Source: Gremmenia infestans
Taxonomy: Eukaryota > Ascomycota > Leotiomycetes > Helotiales > Hamatocanthoscyphaceae
DNA length: 64,000 bases
NCBI GenBank assembly: GCA_032629725.1
Contig: JAFEVB010000007.1
Location: forward strand, 1,116,001 to 1,180,000
Direction of reading: 5' to 3'
Positions 1 to 12,100 of this stretch are shown piece by piece (position 1 is the first letter of the stretch; every line of letters starts with the position of its first letter). The notes under the pieces were generated by a model that did not search any database, was not told where the DNA came from, and saw nothing but the letters and a program-made list of their open reading frames with translations. Position numbers and translations under genes: made by a program.

Positions 1-441
1 ACAACTTTTCGCTGGGGTGATTGTTTGGATTAGGCCTCGTAGCTTTAGAGATAGAGGCGTGGGATTATCACATAAGACTTCAAAGAACGTGACAGAGAGA
101 CTCTTTCCCTCGCCGTACCTTGAGGTTGTAGAATAATTGTCATCCATTACCGACCCCTCCATTTCGTTTTCAGCGTAAGTGATAAGTTTGCTAGGGCGAG
201 ATGCCCACGACCATGACGGTATTGGCGATGTCAAGCTGGCATCTGTGGCGGTTTCTTCATTTTGAGCAGTGATTCTCCAAGCTAGTCCGTGGGCCAAGTC
301 TGATTTCCATAGACCATACAAGAACTCATCGCCTGACGTTTGAAATTTCGCGGCTAATCCAGCTAAGGCTATTAGCCTATCAGATTAATGTGTGAATTTG
401 CGGTGGCTGTATATCTCCATAGCTTGGTACCACCTCTCTCA
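1..441 (-). pseudogene. HET-domain (heterokaryon incompatibility) gene remnant, partial
   Basis: Reading the minus strand leftward from about 441 gives a continuous match to the second half of a HET domain: a WY..xxMEIYSHRKFT stretch, then SDRLIALAGLAAKFQ, then GDEFLYGLWKSDL, HGLAWR and PSWSWASR. These are the usual landmarks following the HET core. The frame is broken by TAA at 385-387 (between FTH and SDRL) and TGA at 439-441, and is then open to the left edge. The N-terminal HET half is missing: the aldehyde dehydrogenase stop lies 28 bp upstream at 469, so there is no room for it. HET proteins normally trigger allorecognition cell death; this copy looks dead. Both stops could come from C-to-T changes in CAA and CGA, as RIP makes, but that is inference. 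Confidence 0.75.
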
Positions 442-468
442 AACCCCAAACATACCTACTCAACCTAC

Positions 469-2188
469 CTACAATTTCGCCTTCCCCAAATAAAGCGTCT
501 TCACATTACAAAAACTCTTCAACCCCTCAACCCCTAACTCAACCCCCATCCCACTCATCTTCAGCCCGCCAAACGGCACGCGCGGATCAATCTCAAAATG
601 CGTATTCACCCAGACGGACCCGGCTTCCAGCTGCTGCGCGATATCGTTCGCGAGGGGGACGTTGGAGGACCAGACAGAGGCGCCGAGGCCGTAGCTGCTG
701 TTGTTGGCGAGCGTGATTGCTTCGGCGTAGGTGGAGAAGGAGAGGAGTGGGAGTATTGGCCCTGTGGTTAAGGTGGGTTAGGGATATTGGTATATATCAA
801 TTATGTGAGATGTGAGGATAGAGGGAATGTAACACGTACCAAATGGTTCTTCTAGGACTATTCTTGACTCCAAGGCTGGGCGGTCGATGATAGTAGGCGT
901 GATAAAATATCCTGGACCTTTGGGATTCGTTCCTCCGACTGCTACTTTCAAGCCCTCCTTCTCGATGTCGTTGAAGAAGCATTTGACTTTCTCGTATTGC
1001 ATGGCATTTTGAATGGGGCCGAGGAAGACGTTGGGCTCGTTGCCTTCTCCCACTTTTAGGGCCTTTGTGGCTGCTATGAGGGCGGAGCGGAATTGGTCGA
1101 ATATTCTCTCGTGGACGAAGATACGTTTGATGGCTAGGCAGATCTGTTTACTATTCAGTGACACGGTCAATGGAAAAAAAGATAGATGAAAGACGACCGA
1201 CCTGACCAGAATTCAAGAACGCAACCTGTGCTACCTAGTCAACGTATCAGATTTGTGATTTCAAGAGGATCGAGCTGTAACACCTTTTGAGCAACATCCT
1301 CAATATCTACATCCTCACACACAATAGCCGGATCCTTGCCACCAAGCTCAAGAGTAACCCTCTTAAGCGTCTTACTGGCAGAAGCCATCACGAGTTTGCC
1401 AGTAGCTGACGATCCAGTAAAGCTTATCTTCGCAGGTATAGGGTGTTCAGTAAGCCATGGCCCCAGTTTATCGTCTCCCGAAAGACACTGCACTACTCCC
1501 GAAGGGAAGAATTGCTGAGCGAGCTCGCATAGCTTTAGATCACTGGCTGGGGTGAACGGTGATGGTTTAATGATGATGGTGTTTCCGGTGAGAACTGCAC
1601 TGGCAAGTTTTCCGCATGCGAGAAGAATGGGATAGTTCCAGGGAACGATAGCAACTACAACTCCGAGTGGTATGTAGCGGGTGATGATTTCCTTGTTGCC
1701 ATCGTCGATCTTCTTGTCTGGGAGATTGAAGCTGGCGAGTGTTTTTATCCAACTGAGGCACATGTCAATTTCAAGTCGGGCAAAGACTAGCTGGATGGAA
1801 ATATTAGTGAACTGCACTACCAAAGCTTTTGATGACGCTGACTTACCGGTTTCCCTTGCTCCTGAACTAGGAACCGAGAGAAACCTTCTTTTTCTGCTTC
1901 CAAGGCATTCGAAAACGCAAGAACCGCAGCTCTTTTTTGAAAGGTTGAAGTATCTGCCCATGGCTTGAAAGCGTTCTGAGCAGCTAGCATGGCCGTGTGG
2001 ACATCTTCCTTGGTAGACAATGGGACTTCAGGGTTTGGATTCCCGGTAGCTGGGTTGATGCTGTGACGAGTGGTTTTTGTGGACAGAAGCTCGCCGTTAA
2101 TTGTGTTGAAAAACCTATCCCATTTGAGAGAAGTATCTGGGGTCGAGTCAATCCCTTTCGCTGTAGTGGATGTTGCAGAGTCAGACAT
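469..2188 (-). CDS. NAD(P)-dependent aldehyde dehydrogenase, five exons
   Basis: Exons 2188-1847, 1790-1284, 1225-1202, 1143-840 and 761-469 join to 489 residues, the usual length of the ALDH superfamily. Visible motifs: the cofactor-binding PWNYPILLACGKLASA segment and IIKPSPFTP; FTGSSATGK (Rossmann turn); ELGGKDPAIV with the general-base Glu near residue 262; NSGQIC with the catalytic Cys near 293; EEPFGPILP; and a C-terminal PFGGLKMSGMG block. It oxidises an aldehyde to the acid in the cytosol (no targeting signal seen); the substrate cannot be told from sequence. The third exon is only 24 nt and encodes VAFLNSGQ, just before the catalytic Cys. All four introns are 56-78 bp. The start at 2188 was chosen because it opens a normal N-terminus; an in-frame upstream Met exists at 2296. 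Confidence 0.92.
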
Positions 2189-3375
2189 ATTGAGTTGATT
2201 ATATCGCCAGGTAGGGAATTTGAATGCGGGGTAGAGATAAATTGTGACAATAGCGGATAATTGTACTGTTTTATCTCCCGATGAGTTACACAGCACATAC
2301 CGGCATACAACTCTGTTAGCTGCATATTGTTAACGTCACGGAATAGCCTCGGATTCAACTCAAACCAATGATTGACACGTGTGGAACAGTATTAGTATTC
2401 CATGCATAGGCACTTATGATACAAGATAAGGATGTCATACCTACGTTCCCGATCAAGCCCTTCGAGAATTGAAAGAATGGCCCCGCGATTCCCTCTGGTC
2501 ATACAGTCGTGTCACCCGAGAGAGACATTGGCGTTGCACGGCATGAAAACACGTCCGGGAAAGCAGAAGTACGGCTAGGGACTTCCCCTCTAAAGCATAC
2601 ATTCCTAAAGAGAGAGCAACCAACTCACGATGTTACAACTGTCCTTGGCAAAAACAGTACATGCAATCCTGCCCACGATAGCGATACAGACGAGGAGAGG
2701 AAATGAAGCTTGATCCCAAATCCACAACCCAAGCGAATAAAGACATAAAAGCAATTATCAGATCAAGGAGGGACGGCAGTCATTACTTATTGCTGTGAAA
2801 TATACCAAGGCTTTCAAGCGCAAAGAAATGCATGCAGAGATGGACTAAACCTTGGAATTCATATTATTGCTACGCCAAACTAGGTAGGAGAGCTTTGTTT
2901 GTTATATGAGGTATCCTTGGATCCACCCAAGCAGCGACTTTCCCAAGACCCATGGAGGCTCAAGTAAAGAAACAGTCAATAAGGTTAACAAAACGAAGTC
3001 ATTACGCTGTTATGATGTCCCTTTCAGCACCCTGCAAGATCGTCAAATGATCTGATGTTTGTCTGGTGTATCATGAGTATAAGAAATTGACAAGAAATCG
3101 GAATGAAAAGGTACTTGTGATCACTTGAGGGACAATATTCCCGTGTATTCTAGTACATATATACGTAATTCCACAGCGGGCAGTGTTTTCATAAAGGACT
3201 TTGTATTCGTTATAAGTCTAATGCGTGTCTACCAACGTTCCAATTTGTTGGTTCATCGTCGCACTTTTTATCCCCTGGGAACGGATTTTCGTGGTATTTA
3301 TTCTTCGTACACAAAACATAAAGGCCATTAATACCCCCGTATACCCTCGATACCCAATCCTCTGGATCGTGTTAT
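2189..3375. other. Intergenic, aldehyde dehydrogenase to PP2A
   Basis: About 1.2 kb. The left end is the aldehyde dehydrogenase promoter and the right end the PP2A 3' untranslated region. Short open frames here (for example 2509-2706) resemble nothing and have no splice support. I see no RNA gene or repeat. Confidence 0.6.
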
Positions 3376-4586
3376 CTAAAGGAAGTAGTCAGGCGTGCGT
3401 CGTGAGACCATTGGTTCCCCTGCGCGTGGGCATGGGTCGAATTGTAGGAATGTGTATTTCAGATGTTCGTCGATTTCCATGATGGCTGCTTGATTACCGC
3501 ACCTGTAGCAGTAATTTGGGGCTGGGTAGAATTAGTTTGCTGCTTGGTCTCAATGTCCTCGATAAGGTAAACATACCAGAGAATATGGTCACCACGTTCC
3601 TATCTTGAGACCAATTATAACCCTCCATAACCAATTGATGTGCTCTTGCAACCAGAGTCAAGCCATTATTGTGGTTGAAGGCCTCGGAAATGTCCTGGCC
3701 AAACGTATACCCAGCTCCTCTCGGCGATATTCCCCATCCGCATCTATCATCTGGATCCGACCATAGGAGATCGCACATAGGGCCCTCGTGTGGTACCTCT
3801 TGTATGCGGTCGAGGGCTCTGATATTATCGAGTGTATCAATGCTGGGAGAGAGACCTCCGTGGAGGCAGAAGATCTGGTTATCAATCAGGGCTGTGAGGG
3901 GAAGGTAGTCGAAGAGGTCGGTGAAGTATTTCCAGACATTCGCATTGCCGTACTTTCGGAGGCACTCGTCGTAGAAGCCATAGACTTGGGTAATTTGGCG
4001 GGATTCGTGATTACCACGGAGGATTGTGATGCGCTGGGGATATCTGATTTTGAGGGCCACGAGGAGGGTGACGGTTTCGACAGAGTAGTATCCTCGATCA
4101 ACATAGTCGCCTGTGCTCAATGATCAGCTTTTATTCTTGTGGCGCTCAAAAGAGCTTCTTACCCATGAAGAGGTAATTGGTATCTGGATTTGGGCCACCA
4201 ATTCTGAATAGCTCCATCAGATCATGGAATTGACCGTGAATATCTCCGCAGACCGTTACAGGGCATTTCTAGATACATGGTCAGTCGTTGAGATTGCCCC
4301 ACGGCATTCGAGATTCTTACCACCGGCTGTACATTCGACTCATCCTGCAAAACCTCCCGTGCCTGGACGCGCGCTGTTAGATATTATACAGAATTGACTG
4401 AGATCATTGTCCCAAAGGATCACGTACTTTCTCGCACAATCGCTGAACATCCACCTCTGCCAACTGCTTGCACTGCATAAGAGTCTCAATCCACCCGTCG
4501 AGTGTAGGAATGGAGGCAGGTTCTGATGCGGGCGAGAGTCTTGTAGGTTCAGGGGTGCGCCCAACATCCTCCATATTGGTGTCCAT
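3376..4586 (-). CDS. pphA: Serine/threonine protein phosphatase PP2A catalytic subunit
   Basis: Exons 4586-4428, 4362-4321, 4268-4163, 4110-3577 and 3521-3376 give 328 residues. The PPP-family metal and catalytic motifs are intact: GDIHGQ, GDYVDRG and RGNHESRQ. PP2A-specific stretches (VYGFYDECLRKYGN, LFDYLPLTALIDNQIFC, SAPNYCYRCGN) and the terminal TPDYFL, whose last Leu is methylated in this family, separate it from PP4, PP6 and PP1. It dephosphorylates many substrates as part of A-B-C holoenzymes in cytosol and nucleus. Compared with animal PP2A there is a roughly 19-residue N-terminal extension rich in Pro, Thr and Ser. Introns are 52-65 bp. The final exon holds the APNYCYRCGN block and was joined in phase from TCT-G to CCCCA. 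Confidence 0.97.
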
Positions 4587-5138
4587 GTTTTATCTCCTCA
4601 CTTGTTGTAATGCGTTGCTGTGGTGGGGAGGGGAGCTCGAGATGACGACAAGGGCGCGGAATCCAGGGTGGTCGGGCGAAGATGTCCCAGAGATTTGTAG
4701 ACCTTAGATCAAGTGTGCCTATACGGCGTCGACTTGATATTGATATTCGTGGAAGGTGGTTGCAGGACGTTTTATTATGGGTATCACAAAGGGTATGGTG
4801 AGGTAGGGTAGGGTAGGTACGATGGAGTAAATATGGGGGCTGATGGCCAAGGATACTCAATCTCAATATGAGGTCTCGCTTAGGTTTAGCGTAAAATCCT
4901 TGCGGCCGAGAAACATCACGTTTTCGTGTTCGAGGACAATGTGAATGTGTTCTAGATCCGTATACAGTATTGAGAGAAAGCTTCTCCGATGTGAAAATCA
5001 GGCTGGGTACATGTAATTGGTTAATTTCATTGGCGGATATGATACGAATAGAAAGATAGGAGGGAATTTAGAAACAGGAGAATCTTCTATTCTTCTATGC
5101 GACATCGAACATTGCGGACGCCTGCATTGCCTTGCTCA
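4587..5138. other. Intergenic, PP2A promoter and EXO84 3' side
   Basis: Roughly 550 bp upstream of the PP2A start and downstream of the EXO84 stop. The long open frame on the minus strand (4549-4866) runs into the first PP2A exon in another frame and looks like 5' untranslated sequence. I see no other feature. Confidence 0.5.
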
Positions 5139-7325
5139 TCACATAAATCCTAGCCCTACTGGTCCGTCCTGAGCTTGCTGTGCTGCAGAACCACCATCTT
5201 GTCCGATCAGGCTCTTAAAGTCTAGACCCACCTCTGCTAGCATTCTCGAATGCTCCTTTGCCTGATCCATACATCCCATCCAAACCTGTCCTTCACGTTC
5301 AGTACCACTCAATTGACGTGCAAGTATCGTATTGAATGCATCCACCTGCTCCTTTGCCCATTTGACACATGCACTCATCAGCATGGGTGGAAAGCATGCT
5401 TGGAATGTCGAAACTGTGTTCCTTATAATCGTAAAGTACACGAATGAAAGTTCCCAGATGTATTGCTTGAGATCACCTTCAAAAATACATTGTCTATGAC
5501 GGATTAGTAGACTCCACTGTAAACGTTAAATTCGACATACCTGGATCGCTTGCGGATAGTATTGCCGCGAGCCTCAAGATACGCTTCTCTCGCACGATCT
5601 TCAAATCCTAATTTCGCCAACCAACCAACGTTACGCTTGGTCTTTTTCAGCTCATTGTGGGTATCAACAAGCTCGCGAGTAATAAGCCCGGCAAGCTTCG
5701 ACGCTCTTTCGTCAGCCTTGAAGATAATAAAGTCTTGCGCTACCACGTTACTTTTCAGGCTCTTGGCTAGATTATTGAGCTTCTCGACCTCCTGTACGGC
5801 TGATTCGAAGCGCTGGAGAGCGATATTAATATCAAGCTCATCGACTTGACTCTCAACCCAGCGCAGATTCTGCTGTTTACCATCGACCTCGATGAGCATG
5901 TCTTTGATATCGGATAGAGTTTCCAGCAGCTCGGTTTTCTTTAGGAGACCAGGGTCTCGAGACGCAAAGTAATTGATCGTTTCTTTGGTCTTATTGCTCG
6001 ACTCCATCTCCGATCTAAGCCCCTTCCGTAGCTCTTCGACAGCCTTCCTGAAATTCATCATCAAGGACGTCTTGTCATTATCATCAGGCTTTTCAGTTCG
6101 GTAAGTAAATGATTCTTGACCGACGCCCCTGACCATGATTGCATCAGCAACCTTATTTCTCCCAGTTGCGGATTCGCTCGTTCCAGCGAGGTCCACCATC
6201 TCGATGTCCAGCAATGGCCAGCAGCGATCTGCAACTAACTTGGAGGGTGCATTTCGTTGATCTGCATTGTTTCCTTCGATTCTTCTTTTTTTTCTTGAAG
6301 CGACAAGGAGATGATCATTCAAAAGAATGATTTGCATTGCACGCCGAGATTTCCAGGTTGCGTTGTCCAACTCGATCCAAAGACCCGCATTCTGAACGAC
6401 GTGACGACCTGGAAGAGCCGGGAGAAATTTCTGGGAACCTTCGACAGTCTTCCATAGTGCCTGAAGCTGTGAATTCCACATTGCAGTACGGTCGGCGACC
6501 GAACTCCTCTTATCCCTCTTGCTCAAAGTTGAGGGAAATCCACCATCGAAATCGTTCGCAGGTGTAGCCCCTTGTGAAGATGCGTTTCGTAGTGCCGTAG
6601 TATTGGTCTTGAGGTCCGACATTAGATTCCGAAGAGTCCGCATCTCTCCCTTTAGCTTCTCGGCCTCTTTACTGATCTTAATAAACTGTGTCCTATTCTG
6701 ATAGACATTCTGCTGGAGGTCGGTCGAGGCTCGATTCTTTACCCGCTTTAAAGCTTGCTGGTAATCATCAATGTCTTGTTCCGAGGCATCACTTAGAATG
6801 CCAGCTATGTACTGCTCCGGTCGTAAACTCGGATCTCTCAATGCCTTGATATCCACAGCCAGTCCAGGACCCTTGGCTGGTGAAGGTCCACGTCTACGAT
6901 CTTTCGAAGGGCCAAATTGGCCAGGTAAAGTCGGGAGATTCGGTACGGGAGGAGCAGTAGCATCGTAATCGGCTGGGAGATTGTTGAAACGAGTAGAGTA
7001 TCTTCGTTTGACAAGGTCAGAAGTCTAGCTATTTGTCAGAAACGGATTTGCTGTAACATTGAGTTTGGTCTTTCTTTCGTACCTTTCCCCCTGCGACTGG
7101 CGCCCGCGAGGGCGGAGGAGCTTCGAATGACGACTTCCCTCCAATGCTCCGTGGAGCACTGAGGGGAGCAGGACCAGCAGGACCAGCAGGACCAGCAGGA
7201 ACAGCTCCAGGCTGTATGGGACCTGATATTTGTTTGGGAGCGCTGATTTGGGGATGTTGTTTATTGCCTCTCTTGGTCTTGGTCCTTAGGGAGATTCCCT
7301 TTGATTCTGACATCTTTGAGGACAA
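5139..7325 (-). CDS. EXO84: Exocyst complex subunit EXO84
   Basis: Exons 7325-7083, 7024-5541 and 5493-5139 join to 693 residues. Order seen: a Pro/Gly/Ala-rich tail (residues about 40-80, including three GPA repeats coded by a 9 bp DNA repeat at 7171-7203); the conserved LVKRRYSTRFNNLP segment at the start of exon 2; a coiled-coil stretch (about 140-240); a PH-like domain (about 265-400, beginning around GLWIELDNATW); then the helical EXO84 C-terminal domain ending FKSLIGQDGG. EXO84 is one of eight exocyst subunits tethering secretory vesicles at the plasma membrane, important for hyphal tip growth. Introns are 58 and 47 bp. An alternative start lies four codons in, at 7313. The divergent neighbour TOM20 starts 301 bp away. 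Confidence 0.93.
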
Positions 7326-7626
7326 GTCTTGAAAAATGAGGTAATTGTCTCTGTTTATCTAACTTAACACATTCAGACGCGCGGGCCGTTATGCATCATT
7401 GAGCCTTAGCCCAAAGGATTAAGGTGAGCAGAGGAGGTTGCGCATGTACCTAATCCAGACTACCGTACATTATGATGCTAAGCCGCTTCGGCAACCGCGA
7501 CCCGTCACAATTTCCAAGGCTGCGCCGGTTTTAATTTTTGAAGCTTTGAGCTCTACAGGACAATACTATACACTTCTCAACCTTCTCCATCAACAGCCCG
7601 TATCCTCTTCATCAACAACTTTCGCC
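7326..7626. promoter_or_regulatory. Shared divergent promoter region EXO84/TOM20
   Basis: The 301 bp between the two divergent start codons must hold both 5' untranslated regions and core promoters. No clear TATA box is visible. Confidence 0.4.
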
Positions 7627-8316
7627 ATGGTCCAAACTTCAACAATAGTCGCTACTACGGTTGGTTCAGTAGCTGCCGGTTTAGTTGCGTAGTACGTATT
7701 CCACGAAAGCTCCTCGTGCTGCTTTCTCAAGGCCTTGCGAATTACATCTGCTATTCAGCTCTTTTTTGAACTGAAGCATTGCTAACTCCTGCTAAAGCGC
7801 AGTATACTTCGACCACCGCCGGCGTACGGACCCGAATTTCAGAAAGCAATTGAAGAAAGAGTCCAAAAAGCTAGCTCGGGCCGCGAAGGAAGAGGCAGCG
7901 GCTCATACAGTCAGACAAAGAGCCGTTATCAGGACAGCGGTTGAGGAGGCAAAGGACGAAGGCTTTCCTACAGATGTTGAGGAGAGAGAGGCGTATTTCA
8001 TGCAAGAGGTTGCAAGTGGCGAGGGTTTGAGTGGAGACGGTAGGAAATCCAGCGCTCTATTCAGCAGAGCGTGCACTAATTAAATATAGGGAGCAACAAC
8101 ATTGAGGCTGCTTTATGCTTCTACAAAGCCCTCAAGGTATACCCGCAACCAAAAGACTTGATCTCCATTTACGACAAGACGGTTCCCCGAGCCGTGCTCG
8201 ATATCCTGGCCGAGATGATCGCAGCTGATGCCGAATTGGACGTGGGGCCATTCAGTGCAACACCGGCAGGAAGTGATAGTGGCTCTAGTGGAATACCTGG
8301 CGTTGGACTGGATTGA
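7627..8316 (+). CDS. TOM20: Mitochondrial import receptor subunit TOM20
   Basis: Exons 7627-7688, 7798-8039 and 8090-8316 give 176 residues, typical of fungal TOM20. The N-terminus has one hydrophobic segment (about residues 5-26, ending LVAAVYFD) followed by basic HRRR. This is the tail-out outer-membrane anchor of the family. Next come a highly charged linker (KKESKKLARAAKEEA) and the TPR-like receptor domain: DEGFPTDVEEREAYFMQEV, then NNIEAALCFYKALKVYPQPKDLISIYDKTVP. The C-terminus is a short acidic/Ser-Gly tail. TOM20 recognises amphipathic presequences of precursors arriving at the TOM complex. The first intron (109 bp) has a CTAAC branch site 17 bp before its acceptor. The splice fixing AAVYFD was chosen because the other GT leads straight to a stop. 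Confidence 0.93.
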
Positions 8317-9118
8317 ATGGATTAATGCGTTTTCGGCGTGCGATGGAATTCCCCTCTCTACGAACTTTTCCAGCGGACACCTTCTATTGCCAGCCACAGC
8401 AATTAGCGTATACGCTCGGTTCTTCTTTATGTCTGTATAACTGTAAATATTTTGAGGGTATGAATATACCGCCAGAAGCGAAACGGCGTGCGAAATGTAA
8501 TGATATTGAGTCCATGTCACAGTTACACTACTAGGTTGTTTGTTAGAAGTTCCTGTCGCATGTGTTGAATCTGATTTACACGTGAACGTGGCAAGAGATA
8601 TATCTGCAACAGCTTATACCTATCTGGGTATCAAACACCGTTCCTAAACTTCTAAGCCTTGCGAAGAAACATCAAAAGCTACGTGAAAGAGCGCGAATCA
8701 GGTGATCAAGAGTTTAGATATTCTTTGCACTTGTTTCGTAATATGTAGTATAGTACAGTATTTCGTACAGCAATGTCTAGAACATGATGTTTGTCCGGTC
8801 AAAATCCTTTGGATAGAATTTGTGAGACTGTATCAAAGTCAATATTTGTAGTTGATCTCGGCCCTAGGAACGGAACCCCTTTTCTTTAAATTTACCCTAC
8901 CCGGGCTCGGTAAGTTCATGCAGGGGCATCATTCGCGTCGTCTCGCGACAGCAAGATAATTACTTGTACATACAAAATCAACAGAACCCCTTCACTAATC
9001 CCGACAACAAACACACGCAGCTGTCTTCACTTTACCCCTAGTGAACTGCAATACGAACTCCTTCGACCCTACACCACCCCTTTCTGAGATGAGACGATCC
9101 TTATAGAAAACAAACACC
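8317..9118. other. Intergenic, TOM20 to dynein
   Basis: About 800 bp holding the TOM20 3' end and the dynein promoter. The open minus-strand frame at 8113-8520 overlaps the last TOM20 exon and matches nothing. No RNA gene or repeat was seen. Confidence 0.5.
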
Positions 9119-12100
9119 ATGATGGAGGTCACATCGCCTGGGGGCACCTCCCCCTCTGCGAACGGTCTTGCTGCAGGTGGGAACGGCGGATATCAGATCG
9201 ATCCTCTGTTGATATTAGATCACCTCACTCAGGTGTGCGAAATCACGTTAGGAGCCTCGAGAAAGGAACTTGAGAATGTGGGGAGTCTCTTGTCCAAAGC
9301 AAGGGTTTCCGACACAACTCAACGCGTTCAACGCTGGGCAGAGTCCCAAGCCGTTCTGTATTTGCAGAAGGATATTGCAGCCTCTGCAGATGTAATAGAT
9401 GGACCACTTGACGAAACTGGTATGTATTTCCAAGCAGGAAATAGAGACTTGGGCTGATGGCTATATATAGGTCCTGCGAGTTACAACTACAGTCTTGCAA
9501 CCGATATCTCGTTCTCTGCAACAACCATAGCCTCGATAGCCCTTTTGAAGCGTCCATTTCCTATAGATCCTACGATACCCATTACTTCGCAAATACAAAT
9601 AATTAATCTTCCTGGTGTGGCATCGCTCACCAACAACTCTGGAGGTCAAGGTGCATCTGTTTCTCCTTTCGAAATATTACACTCTGTTGTACACCTAGCG
9701 CTGGCGCCCTACTTCGATGCATATACCAAGACGCAGCAAACGACAAATGGCACTCGAGCCAGATCAGATGTGGACGCAAAGACTGGAATTCCGGTGACAA
9801 AGAAGAGGATAGCAGAGTTGGAGTTGAGCCTGTTACATTTACAACAAAACATCGAAATTCCGGACTTGATATTGCCCATGCACCCCATGGTTCAAAATGC
9901 TTTGGAAGAAGCCGCTGCTAGGAATACTAGGCCGACCGCTGAATTGATTCCCATGACTTTGATTCAAGACAGTACATTTCTCAACAACCTTCAGTCTATT
10001 GTGAATGGTTGGATTAAGTCAATACAGACGATCACGAAGATGTCAAGAGATCCTACCAGTGGAACGGCAACACAAGAGATTAACTTCTGGCTTTCTATGG
10101 AGTCTGCTTTGGAGGGGATTGAGACTCAATTACGCAGTGATGGTGTAACTCTTACAATGGAAATACTTCGAACCGCCAAACGTTTCCAAGCTACAGTCAG
10201 TTTCTCTGCGGATACAGGTCTGAAGGAGGCTACGGATACGGTCCAGAAGTACAACCAGCTCATGCGAGACTTTCCGCTAGACGAGCTTCTGTCCGCCACG
10301 TCTCTGTCCAAGATTCAAGATGCGCTGGGCATGATCTTCACACATCTCAACAAGAAGCTTCGAATTTGTCCGTATCCTATTCGGCGAGCCTTGCCCTTAG
10401 TCGAAGCCATTTCAGCCGATCTTGATACCCAATTACATTCGTTGTTGCACGGCCGATCTTTGATGCACCTGGACTACCGAGAGTTTAAGAGTTTGATGGC
10501 GACTGCAGGATCTATCTGGAAAATCTGGGATGAGCATATCAAGGAATTCACTAATGTTGCCCGTGAGGTCACTCGCCGGAGAAACGAGAAATTCATACCC
10601 ATCAAGATTCAGCCAAAGCATGCAGCCCTTCAAGCAAGATTGAAATATGTCAGCACCTTCCGCGACAATCATGAACAGCTTCAAAAAACCATCGTAAACG
10701 TCTTGGGACCAAAGAGTGAAGATGGCGGGGATGGAGCTTCCAATGGTGTTGTACTTGTTGAAGAAATGGGTGATGTCGATGCTGTTGAAGAAGTGCAGCA
10801 AGCCTATGCAGCTTTAAACAATGTGGATTTGCTCGATGTGTCTCCCGAAGGTACGCAAATTTGGGTGCAAGCTGAAATGACCTACAATGAGCGCACGTCG
10901 CGTGTCGAGAACTCAATTATTGCGCGACTACGAGACCGATTGGCCACAGCCAAGACTGCCAACGAGATGTTCCGGGTGTTCTCGAAATTCAATGCGCTTT
11001 TTGTTCGACCCAAGATTCGGAGTGCTATTACAGAATACCAGACGCAGCTTATTGATAACGTCAAGCATGATATTTCTTCCCTTCACGAGCGTTTCAAGCA
11101 ACAGTATGGTCATTCTGAAGCTCATGCTATGGCCCAGCTTAGAGATCTTCCTCCGGTCTCTGGGGCCATCATATGGGCTCGTCAAATTGAGAGACAACTT
11201 GATGGCTATATGAAGAAGGTTGCAGATGTTCTTGGTACTGACTGGGCTCTCCATTCGGAAGGGCAGAAGCTACAGAGTGAAAGCAACCTGTTCAGAAAGA
11301 AGCTCGACACTCGGCCAATTTTCGAGGCATGGCTACATGACGTACAGAGAAAACAAGTATCTATCTCGGGCCGCCTGTTCAACATCAACAAGATCCGAGC
11401 TGCAAACAATGCCCTCGAACTAGCCGTAAATTTCGACCCTCAAGTTATCGCCCTCTTCAAAGAGACACGAAATTTGTTGTGGCTGAATTACCCAGTGCCG
11501 CATCAGATCAATAATGTCTCGAAGGAGGCCAAACGAGTATACCCGTACGCAGTCAGTCTGATGGAAAGTGTTCGAACATTTGCCCAGACCAGTCGAGGAA
11601 TTGTGGAGATGGCGGGTGTTGCCATTCTCTTGAGTGGATACCAAAACGACGTACAGACTCTGATCCAAAAGGGAGTGCCGTTAAAATGGGAGTCATTTAT
11701 TCATTCTTACGACATCCATGCCAAACCCAACTACCACTCCAATGGAAGTCTCGACCATGGGCTTAGCGGTCGTAGTGAGAGCAAACATGTCCAGTTCGTT
11801 CGAGAATTCGCAGCGTCCGTCTCGCTCTTACAGGGCAAGGCTGCAACTCTCTCTTCCATCAACTCAACTGTCAGCAAAGCTCTTACTGAATTAGAAACTT
11901 GCCCTTACGACGCCGATTCGTTTCAGTCCCGTCTGGAGACCATCCAAAATGCCGTGGATCAGCTGAATTTGGAGAACTACGTGAATTTGTCTTACTGGGT
12001 CCGACAAATGAACGAGATAATCAAGGAAACCCTACTTGTACGACTAAGACGGGCGATTGAGGTTTGGATTGAAACGTTCGAGGACGAGGTCTCTGAAGGA

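Noticed and set aside
5139..7325. Two separate genes instead of one EXO84
   Set aside because: Short 47 and 58 bp introns join three frames in phase into one protein of expected length and domain order.
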